A stretch of DNA of 16,034 nucleotides from Candidatus Yanofskybacteria bacterium RIFCSPHIGHO2_01_FULL_44_22. Lineage in GTDB: Bacteria > Patescibacteriota > Minisyncoccia > 2-02-FULL-40-12 > GWA2-44-9. Within the stretch, counting starts at the first letter, position 1, and each line of letters opens with the position of its first letter. The DNA lies in assembly GCA_001794205.1 (NCBI GenBank), contig MGJJ01000030.1:1-16034 (forward strand), written 5' to 3'. This document shows, piece by piece, positions 6,814-12,568 of this stretch. The notes below the pieces were generated by a model. It ran no database searches. It saw nothing but the letters and a program-made list of their open reading frames with translations, and was not told where the DNA came from. The position numbers were made by a program, and so were the translations under genes.

Positions 6814-7328
6814 CTAAAGTAATTACCCAGCTTAATAGATATAGAATAGCTCCCCGCAAAGTGAGGGCGGTTGTTAATTTGATAAAAGGAATGCCTGTTT
6901 TAGACGCCGTAAGTCAGTTGGAATTTTTAATAAAAAGACCGTCCGGCGGCATAATCAAGTTGCTTAAATCGGCTATTGCCAACGCGGAGAATAATTTTAA
7001 TATGGTGAAAGAAAATCTGATTGTAAAAAGCATTGCTGTCAACGAAGGGATAAAACTTAAACGGTTTAAACCAAAAGGATTCGGAAGAGCGGCGGCTATT
7101 CAAAAAAAAACCAGTCATGTAAGGTTGATTCTTGAAGAAAAAGTTCCCGGTCTTAAAAGGCAAGAAGCTGTTCGTCCGGCTGAAAGGGAACAGGCCGGTT
7201 ATGTCCCCGCAAAAGAAGAAAAATCAATTGAAGATGCCAAAAGGCCGTCTATCAAAAGAGAATTGGGAAGAAAGAGCGGAATAATCGGAAACTTGAAGAA
7301 AAAATTTTTCCAGAGAAAGGTAGTATGA
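6810..7328 (+). CDS. rplV: 50S ribosomal protein L22 with long C-terminal extension
   Basis: L22 lines the exit tunnel with its beta-hairpin. The product has 172 residues, against about 110 typical. The L22 domain is at about 1-112: NRYRIAPRKVRAVVNLIKG, DAVSQLEFLIKRPSGGII, KLLKSAIANAENNF, and the hairpin region at KLKRFKPKGFGRAAAIQKKT then SHVRLILEE. The remaining 60 or so residues are a charged tail: first Glu/Ala-rich, then strongly basic (SIKRELGRKSGIIGNLKKKF). Such a basic tail could wrap rRNA on the ribosome surface. The start is inside the 32-nt repeat. The stop is TGA, the only TGA stop in the window. Confidence 0.96.
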   Translation: MAKVITQLNRYRIAPRKVRAVVNLIKGMPVLDAVSQLEFLIKRPSGGIIKLLKSAIANAENNFNMVKENLIVKSIAVNEGIKLKRFKPKGFGRAAAIQKKTSHVRLILEEKVPGLKRQEAVRPAEREQAGYVPAKEEKSIEDAKRPSIKRELGRKSGIIGNLKKKFFQRKVV

Positions 7329-7331
7329 AGT

Positions 7332-7363
7332 AAAGGCTAATGGTCAATAAGCAGTTTTTATGG
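7332..7363 (+). repeat. Direct repeat copy 2 (rpsC translation start)
   Basis: Exact second copy of the 32-nt element, 550 bases after copy 1. It again ends on the start codon (rpsC ATG 7360) plus one base. The flanking sequences differ, so this is a repeat of the gap and start region only, not of a gene. Confidence 0.95.
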
Positions 7364-7995
7364 GTCATAAAATTTCACCGACATCTTTCAGGATAGGAAT
7401 ACAAAAGGATTGGCCATCCCGCTGGTTTGGCGGGAAAAAATACGTTCCTTATCTTAAGGATGATTTGGCGGTGAGAAAATTTTTAGGGAGTAAATTAAAG
7501 AACATGGGCATCGACAAAATAGAAATGGACCGAGGCGCCGATGCCTTGAATATCGTAATTTACACTGCCCGGCCAGGTTTGTTGATAGGAAGAGGCGGCG
7601 GCGGGATTGAAGATTTGAAGAATGGTGTTCGCCGGTTTTTAAAAAATAAACTGGCTGTCCGTATCGAGGTGCAGGAAATCAAGAACCCGGAATTGTCAGC
7701 GACAATTATGGCCGAATTAATCGTCGAGCAAATCGAAAAAAGAATTCCATTCAGAAGATTAATGAAGCAGACCCTGGCCAAAATAATAGCGAATAAGCAG
7801 GCCAAAGGCGCAAAGATTCAGATAGGTGGACGGTTGGACGGAGCGGAAATAGCCAGGACGGAGCATCTGGAAGAGGGCAATTTGCCCCTTCAGACGCTAA
7901 GAGCCGACATTGATTTTGCCAGAGCGACCGCCTTCACTACTTACGGAACGATTGGGGTTAAAGTATGGATTTATAAAGGAGAAGTATTCGAATAA
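7360..7995 (+). CDS. rpsC: 30S ribosomal protein S3
   Basis: S3 forms part of the mRNA entry channel and has helicase-related basic residues. The product has 211 residues, normal to slightly short. The N-terminus MGHKISPTSFRIGIQKDWPS is the family start. A type II KH domain covers about 40-110, with the GxxG-type loop in LLIGRGGGGIEDL. The C-terminal domain contains IPFRRLMKQTLAKI, KGAKIQIGGRLDGAEIAR and DIDFARATAFTTYGTIGVKV (positions about 125-205). The start codon is in the second copy of the 32-nt repeat. The last codons (ATTCGAATAA) merge into the CGAAT-rich gap that follows. Confidence 0.98.
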   Translation: MGHKISPTSFRIGIQKDWPSRWFGGKKYVPYLKDDLAVRKFLGSKLKNMGIDKIEMDRGADALNIVIYTARPGLLIGRGGGGIEDLKNGVRRFLKNKLAVRIEVQEIKNPELSATIMAELIVEQIEKRIPFRRLMKQTLAKIIANKQAKGAKIQIGGRLDGAEIARTEHLEEGNLPLQTLRADIDFARATAFTTYGTIGVKVWIYKGEVFE

Positions 7996-8075
7996 TACCC
8001 GACACCAATATGCGAATGAACACGAATGACTCGAATAATTTATTCGTAAATTGGGGTCGATAAGCGTTAGCGATT
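7996..8075 (+). repeat. CGAAT / ATTCGTAA repeat gap before rplP
   Basis: CGAAT occurs three times (in TGCGAATG, CACGAATG and CTCGAATAA), followed by ATTCGTAAATTGGGGT (8042-8057). CGAAT (8032-8036) pairs with ATTCG (8042-8046) around AATTT. The 16-mer at 8042-8057 recurs exactly at 13115-13130 before secY. No promoter or Shine-Dalgarno is seen. Confidence 0.65.
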
Positions 8076-8480
8076 ATGTTACAGCCAGCAAGAGTAAAAC
8101 ACACCAAAGTTCATAAGGGTAGATTGAGGGAAAAAGCTTCCCGCGGCACCAAATTGAGTTTTGGCAGTTTTGGTTTGAAAGCGGAGCAATCATCTTGGCT
8201 TAAGTCTAACCAGTTGGAAGCGGCTAGACGCGTTATGACGAGGTTCGTGCAAAGAGGCGGCAAAATCTGGACAAGAGTTTTCCCCGATAAGCCCAGAACG
8301 GCGAAAAGTTCGGAAGTCGGGATGGGTGGAGGCCGAGGAGCTCTTTCTCATTTTGTGGTGCCGGTTGAAGCCGGAAGAATCATATTTGAAATTGACGGTC
8401 TTACCGAACAGCAGGCCGAGGAGGCATTAAGGATGGGGGCATTTAAGCTGCCAATTAAAACAAGGATAATTAAGAGATAA
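8076..8480 (+). CDS. rplP: 50S ribosomal protein L16
   Basis: L16 is a late-assembly protein near the A-site tRNA elbow and the peptidyl transferase centre. The product has 134 residues, the normal length. Family sequences are MLQPARVKHTKVHKGR (1-16), LSFGSFGLKA (27-36), LEAARRVMTRFVQRGGKIWT, RVFPDKP (67-73) and KLPIKTRI at the C-terminus. The loop that reads VRMGKGKG in E. coli (R81 is the arginine hydroxylated by a dedicated oxygenase there) reads VGMGGGRG here, so the arginine is Gly82. The start is the family start. It is preceded by the CGAAT repeat gap. Confidence 0.97.
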   Translation: MLQPARVKHTKVHKGRLREKASRGTKLSFGSFGLKAEQSSWLKSNQLEAARRVMTRFVQRGGKIWTRVFPDKPRTAKSSEVGMGGGRGALSHFVVPVEAGRIIFEIDGLTEQQAEEALRMGAFKLPIKTRIIKR

Positions 8481-8519
8481 ATTTTTCGATTAGTGTTATT
8501 CGTAGATTAGAATCGGCTT
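8481..8519 (+). repeat. ATTCGTAGATTAG gap before rpmC
   Basis: This 39-nt gap contains GATTAGTGTTATTCGTAGATTA (8489-8509), a variant of the ATTCGTAAATTAG word family. CGATT (8487-8491) can pair with AATCG (8511-8515). No Shine-Dalgarno lies before the rpmC ATG. Confidence 0.5.
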
Positions 8520-8702
8520 ATGAAAAATAATTTTCAAAACAAAACCACAAACGAATTGAATCAATATCTTTCCGAAGCGAAAGCAAAATTGGCGCGGCTT
8601 GGTTTTGACTTAGCCGATAAAAAATTAAAAGATACAAGCCAAATCAAAAAAACCAAAAAAGAAATAGCCAGAATCATGACGGAGATTAGAACTAAGAATT
8701 AA
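8520..8702 (+). CDS. rpmC: 50S ribosomal protein L29
   Basis: L29 is a small two-helix protein near the tunnel exit, beside L23. The product has 60 residues, normal for the family. Sequence similarity is low, as is usual for L29, but the pattern fits: KTTNELNQYLSEAKAKLARL then GFDLADKKLKD, then the second helix IKKTKKEIARIMTEIR, where KEIARI matches the family RDIARI signature. Its place between rplP and rpsQ is canonical. The gap to rpsQ is 18 nt and AT-rich. Confidence 0.93.
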   Translation: MKNNFQNKTTNELNQYLSEAKAKLARLGFDLADKKLKDTSQIKKTKKEIARIMTEIRTKN

Positions 8703-8720
8703 GAAGCATAATTTAAAACC

Positions 8721-8972
8721 ATGAAAGAAAAAATAAAAACAGTCAGAACAATAAAGGGCGTGGTTGTTTCCGACAAAATGTCCAAGACGGCCGTTGTCGA
8801 AACTTTGAGATTAAGAAAGCACCCGAAATACAAGAAATATTTTAAAATCAGTAAACGATTCAAGGCCCACAATCCGGAAAACCAATATCATGTCGGAGAT
8901 AAGGTGATGCTTCAAGAAACAAGGCCAATGTCAAAAGAAAAGAGATGGATTATCGTAAGCAAGACAAAGTAA
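8721..8972 (+). CDS. rpsQ: 30S ribosomal protein S17
   Basis: S17 is a primary 16S rRNA-binding protein with an OB fold. The product has 83 residues, the normal length. Visible signatures are TIKGVVVSDKMSKTAVV (10-26), RLRKHPKYKKYFKISKRFKA (30-49), HNPENQYHVGDKV and RPMSKEKRW near the C-terminus. The start lacks a Shine-Dalgarno. A 76-nt gap containing a long imperfect hairpin separates it from rplN. Confidence 0.97.
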   Translation: MKEKIKTVRTIKGVVVSDKMSKTAVVETLRLRKHPKYKKYFKISKRFKAHNPENQYHVGDKVMLQETRPMSKEKRWIIVSKTK

Positions 8973-8977
8973 TGACA

Positions 8978-9040
8978 ATGGCCGATAGATTATAGACCAG
9001 AGCAAGAAATAAAAGCTGTGGCCCATAGTCCATTAGCCAT
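8978..9040 (+). repeat. Imperfect 22-bp hairpin between rpsQ and rplN
   Basis: Arms 8978-8999 and 9019-9040 pair over 22 positions with a 19-nt loop. The non-Watson-Crick positions are G-U or A-C; none is a purine-purine clash. The right arm read on the minus strand contains GGCTAATGG, also present in the 32-nt repeat before rplV and rpsC. The left arm contains ATAGATTATAGAC words resembling those at the adk/map junction. Confidence 0.5.
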
Positions 9041-9048
9041 CAACAGAA

Positions 9049-9414
9049 ATGTTACAACCTCGTTCCATAGTAGATGTTGCGGACAATACCGGCGCCAAGA
9101 AGGTTGGGGTTTTTAAAGTTCTCGGCGGTTCAAAGAGGAGATATGCCGAGCTTGGCGACATAGTTGTGGTTTCGGTTAAATCGGCCGAACCGAGAAAAGC
9201 AGTAAAAAAGAAAGAAGTGTTGAGGGCCGTAGTTGTCCGACAAAAAAAGGCGTTTCGCCGGAAGGACGGAACTTATATCAGGTTTGACGATAACGCCGTT
9301 GTGATTATTGATGGCAAGGAACCCAAAGGCGGAAGAATTTTTGGTCCGATACCGAGAGAAATAAAAGAAAGAGGATTTAATACGATTGCGTCGTTGGCGG
9401 AAGAAGTAGTGTAA
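9049..9414 (+). CDS. rplN: 50S ribosomal protein L14
   Basis: L14 lies at the subunit interface (bridge B8). It is also the binding site of the silencing factor RsfS in bacteria that have it. The product has 121 residues, normal for the family (about 122). Signatures are MLQPRSIVDVADNTGAKKVG (1-20), GDIVVVSVKSAEPR, VVVRQKKAFRRKDGTYIRFD, NAVVIIDGKEPKGGRIFGPI and the C-terminal IASLAEEVV. The ATG follows the hairpin gap directly with no Shine-Dalgarno. Confidence 0.98.
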   Translation: MLQPRSIVDVADNTGAKKVGVFKVLGGSKRRYAELGDIVVVSVKSAEPRKAVKKKEVLRAVVVRQKKAFRRKDGTYIRFDDNAVVIIDGKEPKGGRIFGPIPREIKERGFNTIASLAEEVV

Positions 9415-9434
9415 ATCTGCGAATTACTAATAAC

Positions 9435-9481
9435 TTACGAAGTACGAATTCGTACATTCGTACCGAATTCGTACTTCGTAA
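9435..9481 (+). repeat. Perfect 18-bp inverted repeat before rplX
   Basis: Bases 9435-9452 are the exact reverse complement of 9464-9481, with an 11-nt loop (9453-9463). The arms read TTACGAAGTACGAATTCG and its complement, from the same TACGAA / TTCGTA word family as other gaps here. It ends 10 nt before the rplX ATG (9492) and has no T-run, so the hairpin would sit in the rplX ribosome-landing region. Confidence 0.85.
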
Positions 9482-9491
9482 ATGTTGAGCA

Positions 9492-9797
9492 ATGAAATTG
9501 CGAAAGGGTGACAATGTAAAAATGTTGGGTGGAAAAGACCGGGGCAAGACCGGCAAAGTTTTAGCCGTGATACCGTCGGAAAACAAGATTATTGTTGAGG
9601 GTTTGAATATGCTGAAAAGGGCGGTCCGGGCGAGAAAGCAAGGCCAAAAGGGCCAGATAATTCACAAAGAAAGAGCGGTAAGCGCCGCCAGCGCGGCTTT
9701 AATTTGCAAGTCATGCGGCAAATCGACCCGAATCGGATTCAGAACTGAAAGCAAGTTAAAAATCCGCATTTGCAAAAAGTGTAAAAATGAAGTATAA
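9492..9797 (+). CDS. rplX: 50S ribosomal protein L24, zinc-ribbon type
   Basis: L24 initiates 50S assembly and sits near the tunnel exit. The product has 101 residues, normal. A KOW motif covers about 3-30 (RKGDNVKMLGGKDRGKTGKV). The C-terminal part has paired cysteines C72-x2-C75 and C94-x2-C97 around TRIGFR, a zinc-ribbon arrangement seen in many bacterial L24 proteins. The cysteines are intact, so zinc binding is likely. The ATG lies 10 nt after a perfect inverted repeat, and there is no Shine-Dalgarno. Confidence 0.97.
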   Translation: MKLRKGDNVKMLGGKDRGKTGKVLAVIPSENKIIVEGLNMLKRAVRARKQGQKGQIIHKERAVSAASAALICKSCGKSTRIGFRTESKLKIRICKKCKNEV

Positions 9798-9820
9798 ACG
9801 ATATCGCATAAGAGCATAAT

Positions 9821-10375
9821 ATGACTGTTCCAAGATTGTTGGAAAAATATAGAAAAACGGTTGTTCCTGCGATGCAGAAAGATTTTGGCATAAAAAACAT
9901 AATGGAAGCGCCGAAAATTAAAAAAGTCGTGATTAATGCGGGCATCGGCAGGCTTTTAAAGGACGAGAAGGCGATAGAAAAAGTCGCCAAAGACATGACT
10001 GCGCTGTCCGGCCAGAAAATCGTGTTTAAAAAGGCCAAAAAATCAATAGCCGGTTTTAAAACCAGAGAAGGTATGAATATCGGCGTTGCGGTAACGCTTC
10101 GGGGGAAGAAAATGTACGATTTTCTGGACCGGCTTATTGGCATAGCTCTTCCGAGAGCTAAGGATTTTCGTGGGATTGATGTTAAAAATTTTGACCGCGA
10201 CGGCAATCTTAACTTGGGCATCAAAGAATCAAGCATTTTCCCGGAGATAAATTACGAAAACATGAAAGATATTTTCAGTCTGGGGATTACCGTTGCCGTA
10301 GATGCGGAAAAAAGAGAGCACGGTATCGGACTTTTGAAAATGCTCGGCTTTCCATTAAGAGATAAAATTATTTAA
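9821..10375 (+). CDS. rplE: 50S ribosomal protein L5
   Basis: L5 is part of the 5S RNP and contacts P-site tRNA and S13. The product has 184 residues, the normal length. Recognisable stretches are KYRKTVVPAMQKDFG (9-23), KIKKVVINAGIGRLLKD, KKSIAGFKTREGMNIGVAVT, LRGKKMYDFLDRLIGIALPR, DFRGID and NLNLGIKESSIFPEINYE, followed by GLLKMLGFPLRDK at the end. The stop is followed by one base and then the rpsN ATG (TAATATG), which suggests coupled translation with S14. Confidence 0.98.
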   Translation: MTVPRLLEKYRKTVVPAMQKDFGIKNIMEAPKIKKVVINAGIGRLLKDEKAIEKVAKDMTALSGQKIVFKKAKKSIAGFKTREGMNIGVAVTLRGKKMYDFLDRLIGIALPRAKDFRGIDVKNFDRDGNLNLGIKESSIFPEINYENMKDIFSLGITVAVDAEKREHGIGLLKMLGFPLRDKII

Positions 10376-10376
10376 T

Positions 10377-10562
10377 ATGCCGAAGAAATCAACAATAGCC
10401 AGGTCGAATAAAAAGCCCAAATTTTCGACGCGCATAGTGCGAAGATGTTTTCTTTGCGGCCGTAAGCGCGGATATATGAGAAAATTCGGATTATGCCGGA
10501 TTCATTTCAGAGAATTGGCCGGCCAGGGATTGCTTCCGGGAGTAAAAAAATCGAGCTGGTAA
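10377..10562 (+). CDS. rpsN: 30S ribosomal protein S14, zinc (type Z) form with a Cys-to-His ligand change
   Basis: S14 completes the small-subunit head. The product has 61 residues, the length of the short zinc-binding form rather than the 101-residue zinc-free form. The zinc site is C24-x2-C27-x12-C40-x2-H43: the fourth ligand, normally Cys (CRICFREL), is His in CRIHFREL. His can bind zinc, so function is probably kept. The N-terminus (MPKKSTIARSNKKPKFSTRI) and the C-terminus (ELAGQGLLPGVKKSSW) match the family. It starts one base after the rplE stop and ends 18 nt before rpsH. Confidence 0.97.
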   Translation: MPKKSTIARSNKKPKFSTRIVRRCFLCGRKRGYMRKFGLCRIHFRELAGQGLLPGVKKSSW

Positions 10563-10580
10563 TATTTTTTAAATTTTATT

Positions 10581-10979
10581 ATGGACCCTATTTCAGACAT
10601 GTTAATAAGAATTAAGAACGCCCAAGCGGTTAAAGCCGACCAAGTTTTGATTCCTTTTTCGAAATCGAAATTTCAAATTGCCGGCATTTTTAAAGAAAAA
10701 GGGTTTTTGTCGGGAGTAGAACGGAAAAAGAAAAAAGAGAAAAAGTCCGAGACTGAATATTTGTTGGCCACTCTTAAATATTCCGACAACCAAGGAGCGA
10801 TTCACGGCATAAAAATTATCAGCCGTCCGTCCAGAAGGATTTATATTGGAGCCAAAGACATCAAACCGGTCCGTTCTGGCTACGGGATAGCGGTTATTTC
10901 CACCCCCGAGGGTATTATGGATTCGCGGGAGGCCAGGAAAAAAAATCTGGGAGGAGAACTGATGTTTGAAATATATTAA
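10581..10979 (+). CDS. rpsH: 30S ribosomal protein S8
   Basis: S8 is a primary binder of 16S rRNA helix 21. In E. coli it also represses the spc operon. The product has 132 residues, the normal length. Signatures are MDPISDMLIRIKNAQAVKAD (1-20), KSKFQIAGIFKEKGFLSGVE, KIISRPSRRIYIGAKDIKPV, then GYGIAVISTPEGIMDSREA and LGGELMFEIY at the end. The start matches the family start. An AT-rich 18-nt gap precedes it with no Shine-Dalgarno. Confidence 0.98.
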   Translation: MDPISDMLIRIKNAQAVKADQVLIPFSKSKFQIAGIFKEKGFLSGVERKKKKEKKSETEYLLATLKYSDNQGAIHGIKIISRPSRRIYIGAKDIKPVRSGYGIAVISTPEGIMDSREARKKNLGGELMFEIY

Positions 10980-11017
10980 AACGACCAAAAAAGTTTAAAA
11001 AATTAAAGATTTAAAAA
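10980..11017 (+). repeat. A-rich low-complexity gap before rplF
   Basis: This 38-nt gap repeats TTTAAAAA (in AGTTTAAAAAATTAAAG and GATTTAAAAAG). It leads to a GTG start with no Shine-Dalgarno. An unstructured A-rich leader may itself favour ribosome loading. Confidence 0.35.
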
Positions 11018-11557
11018 GTGAGCAAAATAGGCAAAAAAACAATAAATATTCCGGCCGGCACGGAGATAATCATCGAAGGGCGGAAAATGACGGTCAAAGG
11101 TTCCAAGGGAGAACTGCAAATGGCAATTCCGGAAGACATTGAGATTTCCGTCAGCGACGGCAAATTGAAAGTTGTCGCCGCGGGCAAAGAGCCGAAGAAC
11201 GAAATCTGGGGATTAATCAGAGCTCTTGCCGCCAACATGATTAAAGGTGTTTCAGACGGCTTTGAAAAGAATCTGGAATTCCAGGGAATCGGTTACAAGG
11301 CTATTTTAAAAGGCAATGATTTGGAATTAAGCCTTGGTTATTCCCATCCGATTGTGGTGAAGGCTCCGGAGGGCATAAGTTTTAAGGTTGAGAAAAATAT
11401 GATAGCGATTATTGGCCGCGATAAAGAGCTGGTCGGAAACACGGCCGCGGAGATTCGTTCTAAAAGGCCTCCGGAACCTTATAAGGGCAGCGGCATAAGG
11501 TATAAAGGCGAGGTCATAATAAAGAAAGCCGGAAAAAAAGCGGTTACAGCGAGTTAA
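11018..11557 (+). CDS. rplF: 50S ribosomal protein L6
   Basis: L6 lies near the sarcin-ricin loop at the base of the L7/L12 stalk. The product has 179 residues, a normal length, with two tandem L6 domains (about 1-80 and 85-170). Signatures are MSKIGKKTINIPAG (1-14), the VKGSKGELQ turn (24-32), EFQGIGYKAILKG, LSLGYSHPIVVKAPEGI and the C-terminal RPPEPYKGSGIRYKGEVI. The start is GTG, the only non-ATG start chosen here. The N-terminal match to the family and the lack of an earlier in-frame ATG fix it. Confidence 0.97.
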   Translation: MSKIGKKTINIPAGTEIIIEGRKMTVKGSKGELQMAIPEDIEISVSDGKLKVVAAGKEPKNEIWGLIRALAANMIKGVSDGFEKNLEFQGIGYKAILKGNDLELSLGYSHPIVVKAPEGISFKVEKNMIAIIGRDKELVGNTAAEIRSKRPPEPYKGSGIRYKGEVIIKKAGKKAVTAS

Positions 11558-11569
11558 TTTTAGTATAAT

Positions 11570-11932
11570 ATGGCTATTGGAAAAAATAAAAAAATACATA
11601 GAATTTCCAGACACAAGCGTGTGCGCGCCAAGCTTTTTGGCACGGCTCAACGGCCCAGAATCTCTATTTTTAAAAGTAACCGGCATATTTTTGCGCAAGT
11701 TATAGATGACGACAAAGGCAAAACGATTGTTTCCGGGTCAGATGTTGATTTAAATCAAAAAGCATCCAAGGTCAAAAAAACGGAGAGTGCCCTTAAGGTT
11801 GGCGAGACGTTGGCGGCCCAAATTTTAGAAAAAGGAATTAAGGCGGCGGTTTTTGACAGAGGCGGATTCAAATATCACGGCAGAATCAAAGCTTTGGCTG
11901 ACGGTTTGCGCAAGGGCGGAATAAAAATATAG
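11570..11932 (+). CDS. rplR: 50S ribosomal protein L18
   Basis: L18 carries 5S rRNA into the large subunit together with L5. The product has 120 residues, normal. Signatures are RISRHKRVRAKLFGTAQRPR (11-30), ISIFKSNRHIFAQVIDD, and the end AVFDRGGFKYHGRIKALADG then LRKGGIKI. The gap to rplF is 12 nt. A TATAAT string lies directly before the ATG but has no -35 partner. The TAG stop supplies the first base of the GTCAAAA heptamer repeat that fills the next gap. Confidence 0.97.
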   Translation: MAIGKNKKIHRISRHKRVRAKLFGTAQRPRISIFKSNRHIFAQVIDDDKGKTIVSGSDVDLNQKASKVKKTESALKVGETLAAQILEKGIKAAVFDRGGFKYHGRIKALADGLRKGGIKI

Positions 11933-11952
11933 TCAAAAGTCCAAGGTCAAAA
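11932..11952 (+). repeat. Three GTCAAAA-type heptamers before rpsE
   Basis: Three contiguous 7-nt units, GTCAAAA (11932-11938), GTCCAAG (11939-11945) and GTCAAAA (11946-11952), are followed by a decayed GTTTTAA. The first unit begins with the G of the rplR TAG stop codon. The array is short but strictly periodic. Confidence 0.6.
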
Positions 11953-11964
11953 GTTTTAATAAAT

Positions 11965-12567
11965 ATGGAACAAAATATTACAGAACAAAATATGCCGGAA
12001 CAAGAAAAAGCAAAAACACTTGCTCCCGTTTTCGGAGCGGAACGACCTAAGCGCTTCGCGGGCGGAATGAGAGGAAGGGGCAGAAGGGGTTTCGGGCCGG
12101 ATTCCAACAAGAAATCGGAATATGAGCAATCGGTTTTAGACATTGCTCGAGTCGCCAGGGTGACTAAGGGTGGAAAGAGATTCAGTTTTAGGGCTACCGT
12201 AGTTATCGGTAATGGAAAGAGTAAGGTCGGAGTTGGAATTGCTCAAGGCCGAGATGTGGCCCAGTCAATACAAAAAGCCTTTAATGACGCCAAGAAGCAT
12301 TTGATTACCGTAGAGATTACTCAAGACGGAACGATAGCGCACCAAGTGGAAGCGAAATATGCCAGCGTCAAAGTGTTGTTAAAACCGGCTAGAGGCGGAG
12401 TAAAAGCCGGAGGAGCGGTCAGAATGGTGGCGAAATTGGCCGGCATCACCAGCTTAACCGGTAAATTGCTTAGAAGAACCAACAACAAACTTAATATTGC
12501 AAGGGCAACGCTGGAAGCGTTGAAGAAAATAAAAACCCGAATCAACACAAATCATCCGGGAAAATAA
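11965..12567 (+). CDS. rpsE: 30S ribosomal protein S5 with RG-rich N-terminal extension
   Basis: S5 lines the mRNA entry channel and affects decoding accuracy. The product has 200 residues, against about 165 typical. The extra length is an N-terminal tail (1 to about 52): an acidic/polar start (MEQNITEQNMPEQEKAK), then a basic Arg-Gly segment (GGMRGRGRRGFG, 33-44). The conserved N-terminal RNA-binding domain follows (IARVARVTKGGKRFSFRATV, IGNGKSKVGVGIAQGRDV, 60-98). The C-terminal domain has VLLKPARGGVKAGGAVRMV and NIARATLEALKKI. The start has no Shine-Dalgarno. The TAATATG junction places rplO one base after the stop. rpmD, normally between these two genes, is absent. Confidence 0.96.
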   Translation: MEQNITEQNMPEQEKAKTLAPVFGAERPKRFAGGMRGRGRRGFGPDSNKKSEYEQSVLDIARVARVTKGGKRFSFRATVVIGNGKSKVGVGIAQGRDVAQSIQKAFNDAKKHLITVEITQDGTIAHQVEAKYASVKVLLKPARGGVKAGGAVRMVAKLAGITSLTGKLLRRTNNKLNIARATLEALKKIKTRINTNHPGK

Positions 12568-12568
12568 T

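Noticed and set aside
7326..7328. Possible TGA reassignment (Gly or Trp codes are known in some CPR and other lineages)
   Set aside because: TGA appears only as the rplV terminator. No conserved gene has an in-frame TGA, whereas a reassigned code would show many. The standard bacterial code explains all genes.
11564..11569. TATAAT directly before the rplR ATG as a promoter
   Set aside because: There is no -35 hexamer at 16-18 nt, and the start site would fall inside the coding region. It is expected by chance in AT-rich gap sequence.
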